Positions 14,301 through 29,300 of a stretch of DNA of 64,000 nt are shown piece after piece. A model generated the notes under the pieces. It saw only the letters and a list, made by a program, of their open reading frames with translations. It made no database searches and was not told the origin of the DNA. The stretch is taken from NCBI GenBank assembly GCA_029851415.1, contig CM056744.1, positions 98,489,338 through 98,553,337 of the forward strand, in the 5' to 3' direction. A program made the position numbers and the translations under genes. The stretch's first letter is position 1. Each line of letters opens with the position of its first letter. Origin of the DNA: Eretmocerus hayati. Lineage: Eukaryota > Arthropoda > Insecta > Hymenoptera > Aphelinidae.

Positions 14301-17300
14301 GTATACAAAGACAAACGCACAATCAATCAACCGAGAAGCTAAATTTCTCTTAGAATGTCTCTGGATTTCAATGTACCTTTGAAGCATGACTAAATTCTAT
14401 GTCTATATACATATTTCATAGAGTTACAATAGAAAAAAAAAGAGCGTCGTTGACATTTTCTTTTGAGAGACAATCGAGATACTACTAACTTGATGGTACG
14501 CCAGTTGTAGAAAGTTATTTTGTTTCATATTATTAAGAATGAACCTTCTCGACTCCTTGGACAGCATAATCCTTTCTTTTTTTTTTCCTTTACTTTGTGT
14601 GACAGGTGCTACCTCGGGTGCTACGCGCCTACTGTAATAATATATTCTTATAGTATTATACGAGTATTATATCTTAACCACGTGGTCCACCTGTCGAGAC
14701 GATCGCCCACGTTTTCTATCTATATAACCCGCTTTGGGAATATATAATAGACGTACAGTACAGAAATATATGTATATATTTTGAATGGATTGTGTATATT
14801 TTACACACAAGTGATTATCTGACGGCACGTTTTGTGATACCGTTATGATAGTGATGAGACTATCTTAAAATTTCTTCCGTAGTATATCATAATTACGGAT
14901 AATTTTGTCACGTATTGTATTTCCTTTTGGATAATTCAAGTTCTCTAATACGATATAATTTTTGCAAATTTTTACCCCTTTTAAATCATTTACGTGAATA
15001 CAAGATACAAGTGAAATTTCAGGAAGATTGCATGGAAGAATAATTCGTTATTGATTGACAATAATATAGCTGTGATATTGTATATAATTTTTGATTCTCT
15101 ATAATTCGATCAGACACTATAAGATCTCTATTTAGTGACCTACTTTGACAAATTGGATTGATCGAATTACATTATTAGAGCCATCGCGATCACGAATGAG
15201 ATCCTCGGCAAATAAGAGCCCGCATCAGCTTCGTGTACTATACTTCGTCGAGCACGTGCAAATCAAAATTGACGCTACTTTTGATCAATCTCGTACTCGA
15301 GCGATCCTTGATCAATAACTTTCTAGAGTCATTACATGCATTAATGAACGTCTGTGAAAATTCATTTTTTAGATTACCGATGAACCGATAGATGCTATCA
15401 AGATGTACTGCGTAAATTGATTTACTTTTCTATAAATGGCACGCTTATAAATATCTTGAAAAATGCCTCCGATCGATGTATGTGAAATGAGTTTATCTGA
15501 TTTTCTAAAAATTGAAAGAGAAATGTCAAAAATTTGTCATGATCCACATAAAAATACGACATCTCAGTCAAAGCACGATTCAAATCGAAACTTTTATTGA
15601 AGTCTTCGCATCTGACGCGCAAAATAGAGCTAAACCTCATAAGATTACATACATCAACCATATGCATTTGTCCTCGATACATATGTCTAAACAGAAAATA
15701 GATAAAAAGACGTTATAAAAGAAAGATGCGTGCCTACATCAGCTGTGTGTCGTCGTAAAACTACGGGAATTTGAATGCCATCGTGTATTATAAGCTCTCG
15801 GTAGCCATCACACACGTTCGGATGATCTAAATGTGGAGGCGCGAGAAGTCATCATCGTTGAAAACCAGAGCAAAGCTTAGAGATCTATTCGAAAGCTCAA
15901 GCTCGTCACTCGAAACTAATATCCTACGAAAACATCATAGTAAGGCATACCTATCGTTAACCAAGTAAACCGCACGCGTGTCCTAATTCTTTGCTATTTT
16001 ATGATAATCTCCATCAGTAGCCTCTGTATCATGTTATATGAAAAACTATTTTAATCAAATTGGGATATATGTATACAATTTATGGTTATACATTCGGGTT
16101 GTATTTTAGGTATAGGATAACTATCAATCAGCGACGAGTTGAGCTTTTGATTACTTTGCTATTTTTGGCGGATATGTGGTTGCTTGGAGTTCACACTTGA
16201 TGACGTGGATTGGAAATTCTTGAAAACTTCTTTTAAGAACTGCCTAATTGGGTCTCATGCAAATGTTGAGCACTCCTCATTTTTCTTATTTTATTTATTT
16301 ATTTTTTTTTTTTTTACATTCTTTCTGGTTCAAATTATGATGTAAGGGAGTAGCGTTATTTTCCCCATTCTTTACATTGAATCCCGATTCTCAGATAAAT
16401 TTTGCTCTCGGTAGAATTATAACTGTAGCAACTCTGTAATCTTACGTCTCTATTTAGTATTTTGGTCAATGGCGAATTAATGAATCTCCATGTATTAATT
16501 CATCTTTCAAAATTCTGAAGACATGAAGGAAAAATGTACTTATCCATACGATTTCATATTGTTAGCCCGCTTTCGAATTAGATCGTCGATATGGTATTTT
16601 TATATAGGATATTGTCGTCTTTGCAGGAGACAAATTGATACAATTAATCGAAACTGTTGTGGTGTGGCTACTTTCGAGGATGCTGTATGAGATACAATGT
16701 TAAACCAATTGAATCGAGAAAATTTAGCTCTGTTCGTCAATTTGAAGCATCAGTAAATTCACGAGTTTAACACATCCGCTGCGGCAGGCCCTACCGGTGG
16801 GCCCCGCGTGTCTTTTCCCTAGTGCTGAGAATTTTGGCTTCATGGAAAATAACACAGAAAATCGGAGTTTCGTTTTTACTTTCTTTGGCTCAACATTTCA
16901 AATCAACTTATCAATTTCGTATTTTATCGAAAAATATCATTTCGCTCTGATGAAAGAAATACAAGGCATTTCTTTTTTACATTTCTGAATCTGCGTTGCA
17001 CTGCGGTATCGTAACATAATTGTATCGTATATATTGGTTCACCAAAATTTGAGATACCATTTATACGGCTTGATAACAACGATAATGATAATCAACTTGT
17101 TCACTCTTATCTGTATTGTATTCTCAATATTACAAGGTAAACGTATGAAAATGTTAGTATACGTTTGTCGATCGGTGGGCGCGAAATAGTCCAAATCGTC
17201 TTATACTTCTGAATCTTACGTATACGTTATAAAATAATATCCCGAGTTGCGCTTTCTATTTTCCACGAGTCAACTTGAATTAGTCAAGAAGTTTCACGCG

Positions 17301-20300
17301 CGAAAATAGGCATCTCAGCCGAGTTGCGGTGACATATGAAAAGCCTTTTAACCGTGGCACGTGAGCGTCCACTCGGCTATAATTCCTTTTCGGAGTGAAA
17401 CTCGCGTTTTTGTTGATGCCTAAAAGGTTGCGCCCACGTGACAAAATATGTTAGCACTGCGTTGATTTTTTCAAATATCCAGCATCGTAAATCTACGAAT
17501 ACATCAGCGGTCTTCTTATGAATTACTTCCTACTTATAGATTTTTAAATAAAAATTGGGATTTTTCACATATTAGCAAATGAAGAGCTCGCTGAATGTCA
17601 CCCCAATACCACGTTAGACAATTAAATTTGGGTGTGAATAATCGCTCAACTTCTGAAGAAATCTTAAAAAATGGAATCAGAAGGTTCTGCGAGAAGCGAC
17701 GAAGACGAGCCGATACGGTTTGTCGCTTCTCGCGAATTACAGAATGAAGAGCCACGTGGAAGAGGCTGAAAAGCATCTAAAAATTGATTATTTTACGAAT
17801 TGTAAAATAGAAGGAAAAAAATGGGCCAACAAGGCTCAAAGGGTAATAGTGGTGGTGGAAATCATCACTATGCCCATCATAATGGAAATGTGAGTGGTGG
17901 AAGAACGGCTGCTCAAATTCAGCTTCAAAGGGTTGCTGAACAGCGACGACATGAAGCTAAGATGCGCCTTGGAAGCTTCAAGCGTTCAGGTACTATGCAG
18001 ATTATTCTGGCTATACTATAGTACTGCTTATATGGTACGTTGGTATCGGTCAATGACCCCAAAAGATGCCTGGAATATATACTTGTGTTATCTTTTAGAT
18101 GAAATAGTTGAGCGTTTTGATACTGTCCAGATGAGCAGTTCCAAATGACGTTTGGTGTTTCAGAGCTTGCAAATTTTCACATTAGAGAAGTTGTGAAAGG
18201 GCAACGAAAATTGTATTTTTGATAAAACTATGTGTTGTCAGTTTGTATAGTTTTACGAACTCTGTTTGAGCATCTCTCCCCGTGGCTTCGATTTTCCACT
18301 CGTGTAAGCAATCATGTATATCCCTGATGCGGCGCCACAATTGGATTTTTTTAAAATTAATTACAATGCCATCAGCTGATCAACTAAAAGTGATCGACAT
18401 AGCAAAATTGATACACCAACGATCCCGCATCAGCGTTATGAAATGACTCCCATGAATGATGCATACTCATTGAGAATTAATCTTGTGGCAAATTTATGCG
18501 AAATGAGCAGAAAATGACATCCTACATCGCCAAAATCGTCGCCCTAAGCGTATCAATTGCAACAATTTGTCTAAAAAAAAAAGTTTGCAGACTGTTCCTG
18601 ATATTTAGATAATCGACTGGTGGAAATAATGAGAATTTTTTTGGTCAATAACTAGCCGTGTTGCATTTATTGATATTGGCCATAGGTAGCCAGAAAAAAT
18701 GATCAAATTTCTACCAGGGGATGAAAAGTCTCACTCGATGGAATGTTTGGGTGATTTGGACGAAACCATCTGTGATCTCTTTATCGGCCTCATTCTTCAG
18801 AATTTTGACATTCAAAAATCGGTCCTCACCCAGGCCTACAAAATTGCTTACACTATGGGATGATGCATGTCTGCCGAAAGATTTACTTCTGCATTGAAAT
18901 TTAAATCATCTATCGCAGAATGTAGAATAGTTACAAAATTTTGGAAAAACTAGTCTGAAAAGTCGTGGATCTTGTCTCCCACTGTTTCGAGCACACATAC
19001 CAATCGATCGATCCCGATAAAAAAAGCGTATGCTTTCGACTTTAACAGAATTAATTTGAACTAAACACTGAAATTCATTCAAAAATTACAATAAAAATAT
19101 AGTCATGAAATCCATCATTTCTTTCATTACATTATTTCATACGAACCGTGTGCTATCTGATATTTTATTTAAATTTAACCCGTGCCGGATAAAACGGCTA
19201 AAATGTCAAGCTCTCATTGCCGGTTGACGAGATCACATATAACTTGTATTCTCGACTCTCGAGTCTCCGCACGTACTCTATACAATAGATTGGAGTTTCC
19301 GGTAACTCGTAAAGGGCATCAGCCTCATCTTTATATATGGCTAAAGTCGTCAAATCTCGTCCCCAAGAAACTAAGTCAAACCACCTCATTTACCTGTACA
19401 GCAGACATTAGACATCAAGCCTCGCGAGGTTTTTGTACTCAAATTGAAGGGGTCTCTGCCTTCGCAGGCAAATTAGCCCTCTTTGGTCCGCGTTGTGGTC
19501 AGTATTGGTCAGTATTGACCAAAACTTGAAAGCGGTAGGACACTAAGAAACTCGGTGCTCTTCAAAAAAAGTGCCTCGTGAAGAATGAGATTTTTAAAAA
19601 CCTCTGTCAAAGTCGATTGCGCATATATCTTTTTTGAGTGACTATAGATTGACTATAAATTGAGTGATATAAGTGTTTAAGATGTGCACTAGATTTGGTT
19701 TTGTGGCTAGTAAAGTATGGACGAAAGAAGAAAAATTATTGAATTTGATTACAGAGAGGCCATTGAGAAAAAATTGCCCGGACGAACATCAGCCGAATAA
19801 CAATCAGATCAACACAAATTATTCCAGTGAGTATACCACATATAATTTTCATTTTCTTTCAAGTAGATTCGATTTTTAATTTAAGGGCATGTCAGAGTCC
19901 TATCCTCATTGCATATTCGCCGACATTGTCGAATTTTGAACATTTTTAATGAATTTTTGAGATATCACAGGTACTGAAGTCATTACCGGTTCTATGGACG
20001 TTACAAAGAATTGGCGATGACTTTAGAATCCGCGATATCTTGAGAATTAATCGAGTAATCTCGAAAGTCGTCAATGCCGGTGTTCGACATGACCTTAATC
20101 AAACAATTCCATTGCAATAAAGCAAATCTACTTTTCTGCTTCGAGCTGCAACAAATCGTCTAATTGGTAAAAACCGACGGAAAAAAAATCATCAACAAAC
20201 ATCGACTCCAATCACCGTCCTCTAAAATCTAAACACGTCGAGCATAAATTAGCTCTTATCTTAACTGATAGTTGCCTACAAAACTCATCCATATATATAT

Positions 20301-23300
20301 ACAAAATGCACACGGAATAATAATAATCTATACACACACACGATAAGTAATGAGACTCACGGTGATAAATTTATATCCGACGCGTCAATTTGCATATTTC
20401 ATTGACTTTTGTTTCCTGCATGCATGCACACTTTCCCTGCGGGTACTTTTATTACTCTCTCGTCGCAATATTCGCATACATATGAAAAATTCACTTCTCG
20501 CGAGACTCTCCCTCCTAATAAAATGTTCCTCTTATTATAAAGCTGCATATATGACTTTAGTCTACTCTTATATACATGTATATTACATGTGCGCGATTTC
20601 TCCGGCCGGCTTGAAAGCTTTCTAGTTTATTATATACCCCGCGCGTTTTTCAAATCTTCTATTTATTTCAAAGCTCACTTTGATGTTTGCTATTATATCT
20701 TTTATGTGGTGTCTAGTCTGTCGGAAACATGCATCTTGAAACTTGTATATTTATTGGTTGAAAATTTGTCTAAAGTACAAGATGATTCGTACTTTTGCAA
20801 GTGAAGAAAATCATTTCATGCAGATTTTGGTTTTATCGAATGACGTTTAAAGGATTGTGATGCAGATCGCGTCTCTAAATTTTGAGGACTGACATCTTAG
20901 TGCAAATATTCAATCGAATGCAAGATACGGGAGAAAGTGGTTCTATTATGGCGATTAGGGATATATGCAAAAATTTTGTCGGCCTGACGGAAATCGGTGC
21001 GTCGATTTTAGCCGTAGGTATAATATGTTAAAATTTATCCGAGACTTTAGCAGAAACCGGTCAGTACACTTGCAGTCGTGACAAATCAAATATCAGATTT
21101 GTAATTGTGTTTTATGTGTTGGTTCCTTTCGTAAATCAAGTTTCAATGATATTTTGATCGGTGCAATATGCGGTCATAATTTTAAGCTGGTTTGAAGTTG
21201 AGCTTGGGACCCTGAATCAAATTGATTTTGAATTATCATCATCATACTTGACTGCTCCATTTTAACATGAATTATAATTCAACCAAAGACTTGTTCCAAA
21301 GACCAGATATATACATCTGGTCTTTGGAACAAGTCGCCGGTCTCAGGATTTGGATTTGAAAAAGCATTAAATTCGATTTCAATGGTCTTAAATTTTCCAG
21401 ATTCATCACGAGCTCAACGTTCTTTGTCTGTATTGTTTTTTTTTTGGTGAATGAAAAACGGAAGAATTACGATTAATAGTTTGTGACCCACTTCGTTGAG
21501 ACGCCAATATATAATATCTTTGATAAAATCCTGTAACAGTCAGGGTTTTTTAAATCAAATTCTTTGTCTTGTGCAACGAGAATTTCATTTTACAACGAAA
21601 TTTCTGGTATTTCGGGTAATTTTCTATCAATTTCCATTTCCTGTAACTAAAATTACCTTAAATATCTCAACCTACTATATCGAAGCTGTGAACAAATACA
21701 GTCAGAAAATAAACTCAGTGTCGGTCAGGATTTTATATTTTCTAATTAGTTGATAATGATTATAGTATCGTCTACAAAATTGTGCCAATAAAATAATTTT
21801 CTTCGCCGATCGTCTACAACCTTATCAACCCAATCAGTAGTACTTCAAAATTACAATCCGAGCCAGCCACTAACGAGGTAGCCTAATATAGCCTAACTTC
21901 CGATGATACCATCATCCGTGAAAATTGCCCTTGCACCGCTAGCTCGCCGCATACAAGCGATTAGAGCCATTCATCCAAACGACATCCTCTCTATATTATA
22001 CAGCATTTGCAGCTGACCCGTAGTAATTTCCAAATCCCTACAAAGATTTATGACACGCGACAAAGTATTATAACTCACACCATATTTAAATGGCTTATTC
22101 TTCGGCAGACCATCAAGAGACAAAGTTTTAAGTTTCAACTCTCTACATACATTGTATTCTCATCATAATACATACTTACAGTTGATTATTTTTGCGAGGC
22201 GAAAATTTTCCCTCTCATTCCATTCTGACCATCATATAGACATATAGCCAGTACGGATTTAAGTAACGGTATTATATTATAGTTATACTTACGCTGACTT
22301 TGGTGCACTTGCACTTGAGAGTGCGAGTATTAGTGCATATAGTGTAGAACAGTAGAGTTAGTTGGAGTTTAGGAGTGGAGAGTTTAGTTACTTTAGTGAC
22401 TTTGCAACGTAAGTCCGAGGCTCGCAGATGCTTTTGCACTTTTCATACGAGTAGATCTCGGACGCGTGTGCGCGATTTTTTGATATTTTTGTGGCTGATT
22501 GTGATATTCTTTGTGAGAGTTTGTGGGAGGACATTTTTTTGATTGGTGATCAGAGTTGCAGGTGCATCAGCACGCGTAATGAAATTCATGTCTGCTAATA
22601 ATGAGAATTTTCTGATCTGTGATGTGAGATGTGATACAGGACTCTCATCCATTGGTTTCTACTGTGGCATCGATGGCATTCGACAATTTTGACGATAAGC
22701 CATCGTGTTTTAGAAAATTTGATTTTAGACATTTTTTGTTTTTGCGCAGGACCTCGTGCAGAACTATCGCCAGTGTTTTCAATCGAACTAAAAAATTGTT
22801 GTTGTGATCATTTACGCCCGCTAAATTTGACATAGAATTTGACTGTTGTAAAAGTCAAATTGAAAATTTGAACATTTTGTTGTTTGACGTATGATTTAAT
22901 TTCTAGGAAAATCTGCGATTTTTCTAAAAGCGAACCGTGCACGAAAAGATTTTTTTCATGAAAAAAATTAATCACTTCGAATCTAATGCCACCACATGAC
23001 TTTCCGAAATTTTCAAGCGATACTTGGTGACTTTTCAACATAAAGTATCGATTTTCTATTTTTGAGTGTCTCATCTCATCCTCGATCTCATCTCGTGTAC
23101 TGTGCGATTCAGGATGTCGAGTACAGGAGAAAAATATAGAACACCAATGCGTTATTCAGGTTAAACACATCTCGCTTATGTGTGCGGGGAAAACTGCACG
23201 CTCTCATCATCAACTAAATAACCACCGAGCCGTATAAGATGGTGTGCTAAATCGTGATGGAGCCGCTGAATTTTGCTTAATTGGTGTATCTATTAATTCA

Positions 23301-26300
23301 GAAAATAAGGCTGCAAACTCCAAATTCAATCTCGATCTTGAAAGAGGAAAATAAGATATAATAGCTTGCTATGAAACACTTTTTATTGTATTCTATACTT
23401 GGCGAGAGCCCGACACATGGTTTGACACAGATCATGGAAACATCGTGTGTAGCTATGAAGAGTGTGAGAAGAAATTTTTAAAAAATCATGAAAAATGCCT
23501 CAATTTGGAGAATGAGTGAATACTAATTCATTTTCGGCTCAAATCTCGACGATTGAAACCCCATTTATCACTTGACGTGAAATGGATGCATCAGTGATGG
23601 CCACCACTCTATTCGTGGCAATTTTCGAAGGTGAGCAGATTTCATGCTTTTGCCCCCTTTCCCCTCCCGACCAACTCAGGACCAAAAAATTTCCAAATTG
23701 ATTCGGGTAGGAGCCTAATTTGCAATGGAATTGATTAATTTTCTTTGAACTCATCTTCATCATACGTATTTCCTTTCATCTAGAGCGACCGAAAAGTGTG
23801 TCGAATCCTTTATTAATATCTACAATTTTTCTAATTCCAGAATCAAATTTATCAGCGGTGAGGAAAGCGCCGAGCATCAAGAGTGTGCCTCCTCTAAAAC
23901 AGAAAAATGCGCCGCCAAACAGAGGTGAGTCTTGCATAATTTTGTAAAACATCTCATTTGCATTTTGTACTTTGTCAAATACTTACGTTAACCACAAAAC
24001 TCTGAGTATATCTTGTACACTCACGAGGGACTTGAAGCACGCAGAGTCCACGTGAGCGATTTGAATAATTCATGGTTTACACTGTCCGTAATTGAACAAT
24101 GTTCTCTGAAATTTTTTGAATGATTTTTACACAAACAATCGACAAGCCTTGGATATATTTTTGCTTCCAAGGTTTAGCGATATTTAAAAAATAAAAATTC
24201 TCAGTTAAAGAAGCCCTAAATATTCAGAGAAATGTATCAAATTGGAAAAAAAAACTCAAAAAAGAATAGAACAGACTTTTTTCACTTTGAGATTTTCTCT
24301 AGCTTGTTTCTTATGTCCGTCTAGTCACCAACTCCTCTTCAACACATTATAAACCACGAAACTAGAGGAAAAAAATTGGTTCATCCGTCATCGCACTCTC
24401 TCTTTCTCGAAAATCTCGAGATTCACTGCCTGACATTTTACACTCGCACCTCATCGTCTTCAATGGATTAGCTCAATATAATGATGATCATCGAGAAAAT
24501 AACCGAAGAGAAAGAGTTTGGTTCGTCCTCTTTCTGATGCACGTTGTCTCATCTCTCAGCACTCGAGACATCACATTAAAACTCTTCAAGCTCGAATATT
24601 TCTGCGCGATTTCTAATCTCGTTGTGTCCTCGGTTGTGTCTGTGATGCGTCTCGTCATGTGTGAAAGTGTATATGATGTTGGATACGATGCAAACTGTTT
24701 TGGTCCAGCTTGAGTGCACACATATGATGGACAAAAGTGTCACGGGTCAAAAAATTGTTGAGCGGTGTCTTTGAGACTGTAATCGAAACAAATAGTTTTC
24801 AAGATTGCTTCCTTGGTATTTTTGAAGTGATGCGATTAATTATAGTGAGGAACGAGGTGAGGAAGAAATTGTCGAGATGTAAGCGCTTGATTGGTGCTGC
24901 AAATTGTTTTATAATTGGCGCTGTGTAAATGGGGAAATTTTTAGAATATTTGCGTTAATGGTTGTCGTTTTTCAGATTTTTGTTTTACAAGAGGTCGATT
25001 TCGTGGAAGATTTTATGCAGTAACAAAATACCAAACTGTTTTTGGGATTAAAGTTAAATGTTAATATTAGGGGTTTAATTGAGTGAGCTCGTTGAACTTG
25101 ACGGCAAAAGTCGATTGATAATTCTATAAATTGCTATCTCTAAGTAATAATCGATTCAGAATATATGATGATGACTGCGCGTATAGAAAAAAAAAAAAAA
25201 AAAAAAAAATAGGAGCGAGAGCAACGTTTGATATTCTATGAGAGTGTCATGTACCTGTGACCGCATCGTTTTTTATATGGCGCTCTTGTTTGACGTCATG
25301 ATTCGTATGAGCCTTGGCAGATTTGGTACAACTCGATTCAACCATTGAAGACTTTATTCGATTAAATTTTAACAAGTTGAAAACCTATCATATCATGTTG
25401 GCCTAAATTTGGAAATTTTCCATCATCCAATGAAATAATCGCTTTTACAGGAGGCAATAAGTTATTGTTAGTTGAAGAGTGTTGAGGCTCGTTTTTTTAA
25501 TGGCTAATTGTGTCCAGAAAGAGCTTGTCACTTGAAAGAAAACATGAGTACTTGCAAGATTCTATGTTATTCTTCATTAGTCAAGACAAATCTGTTGGAG
25601 GATTGTTTCAAAACCAAATTTGTCAGTCGTGTTAAGTCAAAATAACTCCAATTCTAGGTATGTTACTAACGAGAAGAGCATCAGGTTTGCGGAACACGGA
25701 TCTTGATGAAACTCTGGAAGTCATCTTGTTTTGGTGAGAAATGGAGGTATCTCAAAGAATTCAATTCCATATGGGCCTCCTATCCAAAGATACAGCTATG
25801 GAAATTAATATTGCCCATGAAGGCCCATGTTGAAAATACTAACAACGCTAACCTCCGTATATAGCTCGGAATAGGAGGCTCATGGGATTAAAATTAAAAC
25901 CTTGGAGATAACTTCATTTTCACCAAAACAAGATTATTCCCAGAGTTTCATCAAGATCCGTGTTCTGCAGACCGGATGCTCTTCTTGTAAGCAACACTCT
26001 AGACATTATTTCACAAAAACTGAGCCAGAACATACAAGAAAATCAAAATTACATCAAAAATCGTCAAAATATTGTAGAAACAACCAGAATCTCTTCGTGA
26101 AAAAAATCTTCTTCAAATCATAGATCAAAACAGAATCAGATCCAGAGTTTCTGGAGCAAGGTTAATTGTATTTTTTACTTACTAGACGCAAACGTACGTC
26201 TCTAGAGGAAGAAAAATCCGCCATATTAACTCATCGAGTACTGACCATCACCTTAAAAACTAGCTTTCATCCCGTTTCGGTCGACCGCATGCCGAGCTTC

Positions 26301-29300
26301 TGCTGCAGTCGCACTGCCCTCAATGAGTAATTATTTCGTTTCCAAGAAAAATTGCATCCTCATCATCATTTATTTTCGAATAAATACTATAACAAATCTT
26401 TACACCGCGAATAACACTAATTTTACCAATTTTCAAAAATACCTTCGTCACTCCAAACACTTGATTTTGGAATCTCCATCCAGAAATATAAATATGCACT
26501 AGCCAAAATTTACCAAAGTTCGATTATAAGCCTAACATCTATTTCAAAATCACGTTCTTTCAGCAATTCATAACTCACGAATGCAACGGACCGATTTTCA
26601 AAGCTACACCGTTACTGAAACAGGGTCAAAACTGTCGTAATTCTACATTTTCTATATCTCGCTTAACATAGACATATCTATATCACCCTATAACGTCTGC
26701 CGAAAACCTGGTCTCGTCTTCTTGTTACGTTATCATTTGACGCTCCGGAAATCCTAATAAAAAGTTGCGACTCTTTTCTATCTACAGTGTAATACGTAAA
26801 CCAGAATGCGTAAACTTTCACTCGTTGTAAGAAATTGTAAAGAGTCTCAATGTCTGTCTCGCTGATTTTTCCACGAGGCCGATGTACCGAGTTTTGTTGG
26901 CGGGAAAACCGGTTGTCCCCGGAGCTTAGAAAAAGAAAAAAAAAAGACTCAATTCCATAGATGGGCAGAGTCGCATTTCAGAACTCTTCTCGACTTTTTG
27001 ATGGCGGAAAATCTCATACATCACACATACACATATGAAAATTTCTTATGTGTGCAATTCATGCATGCATGCATGTGGCACGTGAGGGTTTCATATAGTA
27101 TTTTTTGCGAACATTAGCAATGGAGGATTGTGAAAGTTATGGCTTGATGGAATCTGCCGATGCGGGTGAATTAAATTTGCACCACTATGCATGATGCTTT
27201 GCTCGCCCGCAGTTTATGAATATCTCAAGAAGTTTGATTTACTAGGCTTCATATACGCTTATGGTTATCGTCTAAAATGCTATTAAGAAGTATAGTTGAC
27301 CTGATTGAATACGAGCATTTTGAATTATTATCGAGTTTTCGAACGATTTGTGTATATGCCATTTATCATGATTTTACCGACGGGGTAATTTTGTTCAAGA
27401 GCTTTTACGCAATCGCTTTGAATTTCCGCGATAAGCCAGAGTCGGAAATATATAGCAGGACCTATATTAGTAGCCGAGATCATTGAACGGAATCGATGCC
27501 AAATTACTCTGTTGATTTTACCGTTTGCTCAAGCATTAAATTTTTCAAACGTCAAAAACTCGCCAATAAGTACTATATTATAACATTTTGAAAGAGAGAA
27601 ATTTGTGGTGTAATAATTGTATTTACTATTATTGTCAAGATGAAATAACAGATCAATTTCCGGCAGCTCTATAGAAATCGACCTTCGTTCAATGGGAAGA
27701 TGATAAAAAAGTTTGAGGTCGATGATCTCTTTCATAGACAGAATTGTTGCGATTCATCCGCGATAATTTTCCGCTGTTCCGAGCACGATATATGCTGCCG
27801 TGTTATATATTGCAGCAAGCCGTGGGCGCTCATTGGAATATTATTTTCCAATGGTAAAAAAGTTGAAGTTATTAGTGAAACTATGTGTTGAGCTATATGT
27901 ATTAATGTTGGCTTTACACTTGAGGAAAAGGGTATATAGAAACAATGGAGGAAAATATCTTGATGATGCATTGCGTATATGTGTGTGGCCTGTGCAAATA
28001 TTACACGATATATCCTCGGAGTGCTTTCACTTGCACAAAAGATAACAATCGAAAAATTAGAACCACGACCGGTGCGCGTTGATTGCGTTATTGCACTTCT
28101 CCAGGCTATCAAAACACTTTGTCGTAATGGGAAACCATGTGATTCAATCACTAAATTCGAAATAGATTTTTCTGAATGTAAACAATTACTTCGATTTATT
28201 TAAAATTGAATATTTGATAGAAAATTGCCTGCGTAAGTGAGGCCAAAGTTATCTTGCTTTGCAAGATTTTTTCAAAATCATGAGGATTTGTCAGTCGCAA
28301 ATTTCAAAATTTGTATCACAACTTTGACTATTTTTTGAATTTTGGGAACGAGCTCGGATCGTCAAGTTAAATGAAATTTTTGTGAGCATTTAAATTTCAA
28401 TGTATTAGCTATAACCATCGTCAGAATTTTTTCGGACCTCGATCACCCTCGATCACCCTTGAGTGTTATACTGCGAACACGTGGTGTTCGCAGTAGCAGG
28501 CCCGAAATTCCATCAGGAAAAATGGTTACTTTTTCAAGAATCTAAGTGACAGCTGTAATCAATTTTCTGCGTGAAATCTTCATCTATCTATAAATGTGAA
28601 AAGAATTGAATTGAATTCGTCACGGCTACCAACGTGAACATTTTCTAAGACAAAGTAATCTACCCATAGAATGATCCATTTTTGATCTGTGCCCATGAAT
28701 CATCTAAAAAGAAATGTAACAACTTTGTGGCCAACTCATGACTACGAACCATAAATTGACCCTTCTATGTCCAAAATCGCGTTGAACTAGAAAAAGATAT
28801 CCAGTTACTGACGAATGATTAAAATTTCAAAAAAATCGAATGAATAATTGATTCGATATTTCTTTCGATATCTTGAAGAAATGAAATTATTTCACTTCTT
28901 CATGAAATCTTTCCCTTCAAATACTATAAACCAAACCGAAGCAACAATTTCATTCAAACCAGTTTCAATTCATCCCTTGATGCATATAAGCACACATAAC
29001 TTGGCGCCGCCGACCGCAAGCTCTCAAAAAAGCTCGCACGCTTGCACTTGGCACACAGAGAGTATATAAGAGACAGCACTCGCAGACGACCAGATACTTA
29101 CTTTCGATTCTTTCGTCGATTTTTTTACCATCCAAAGTGACAGCCAGCCAAGCATCCTCCTTAATACCATTCTTTTTTCTTCTTTTCATAGGTATATATT
29201 ACATTTTTTTAACCCGATTCAGCGAAACGAGCCGACCATCAGTCCAAGCATAGAATCTCCCGCTATACTTCTTTTATTATAAACTTACTTACTTACTATG

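Larger units (their letters stand above)
17990..23840. other. Intron between the short-isoform start exon and shared exon S1
   Basis: It contains the imperfect palindrome at 19881-20098, the perfect hairpin at 21286-21333 and a possible alternative untranslated exon ending at 22408. No coding exon is recognised. Confidence 0.5.

Noticed and set aside
19182..19529. 115-codon plus-strand open frame
   Set aside because: Composition resembles random AT-poor intron sequence, with no splice support or known motif.
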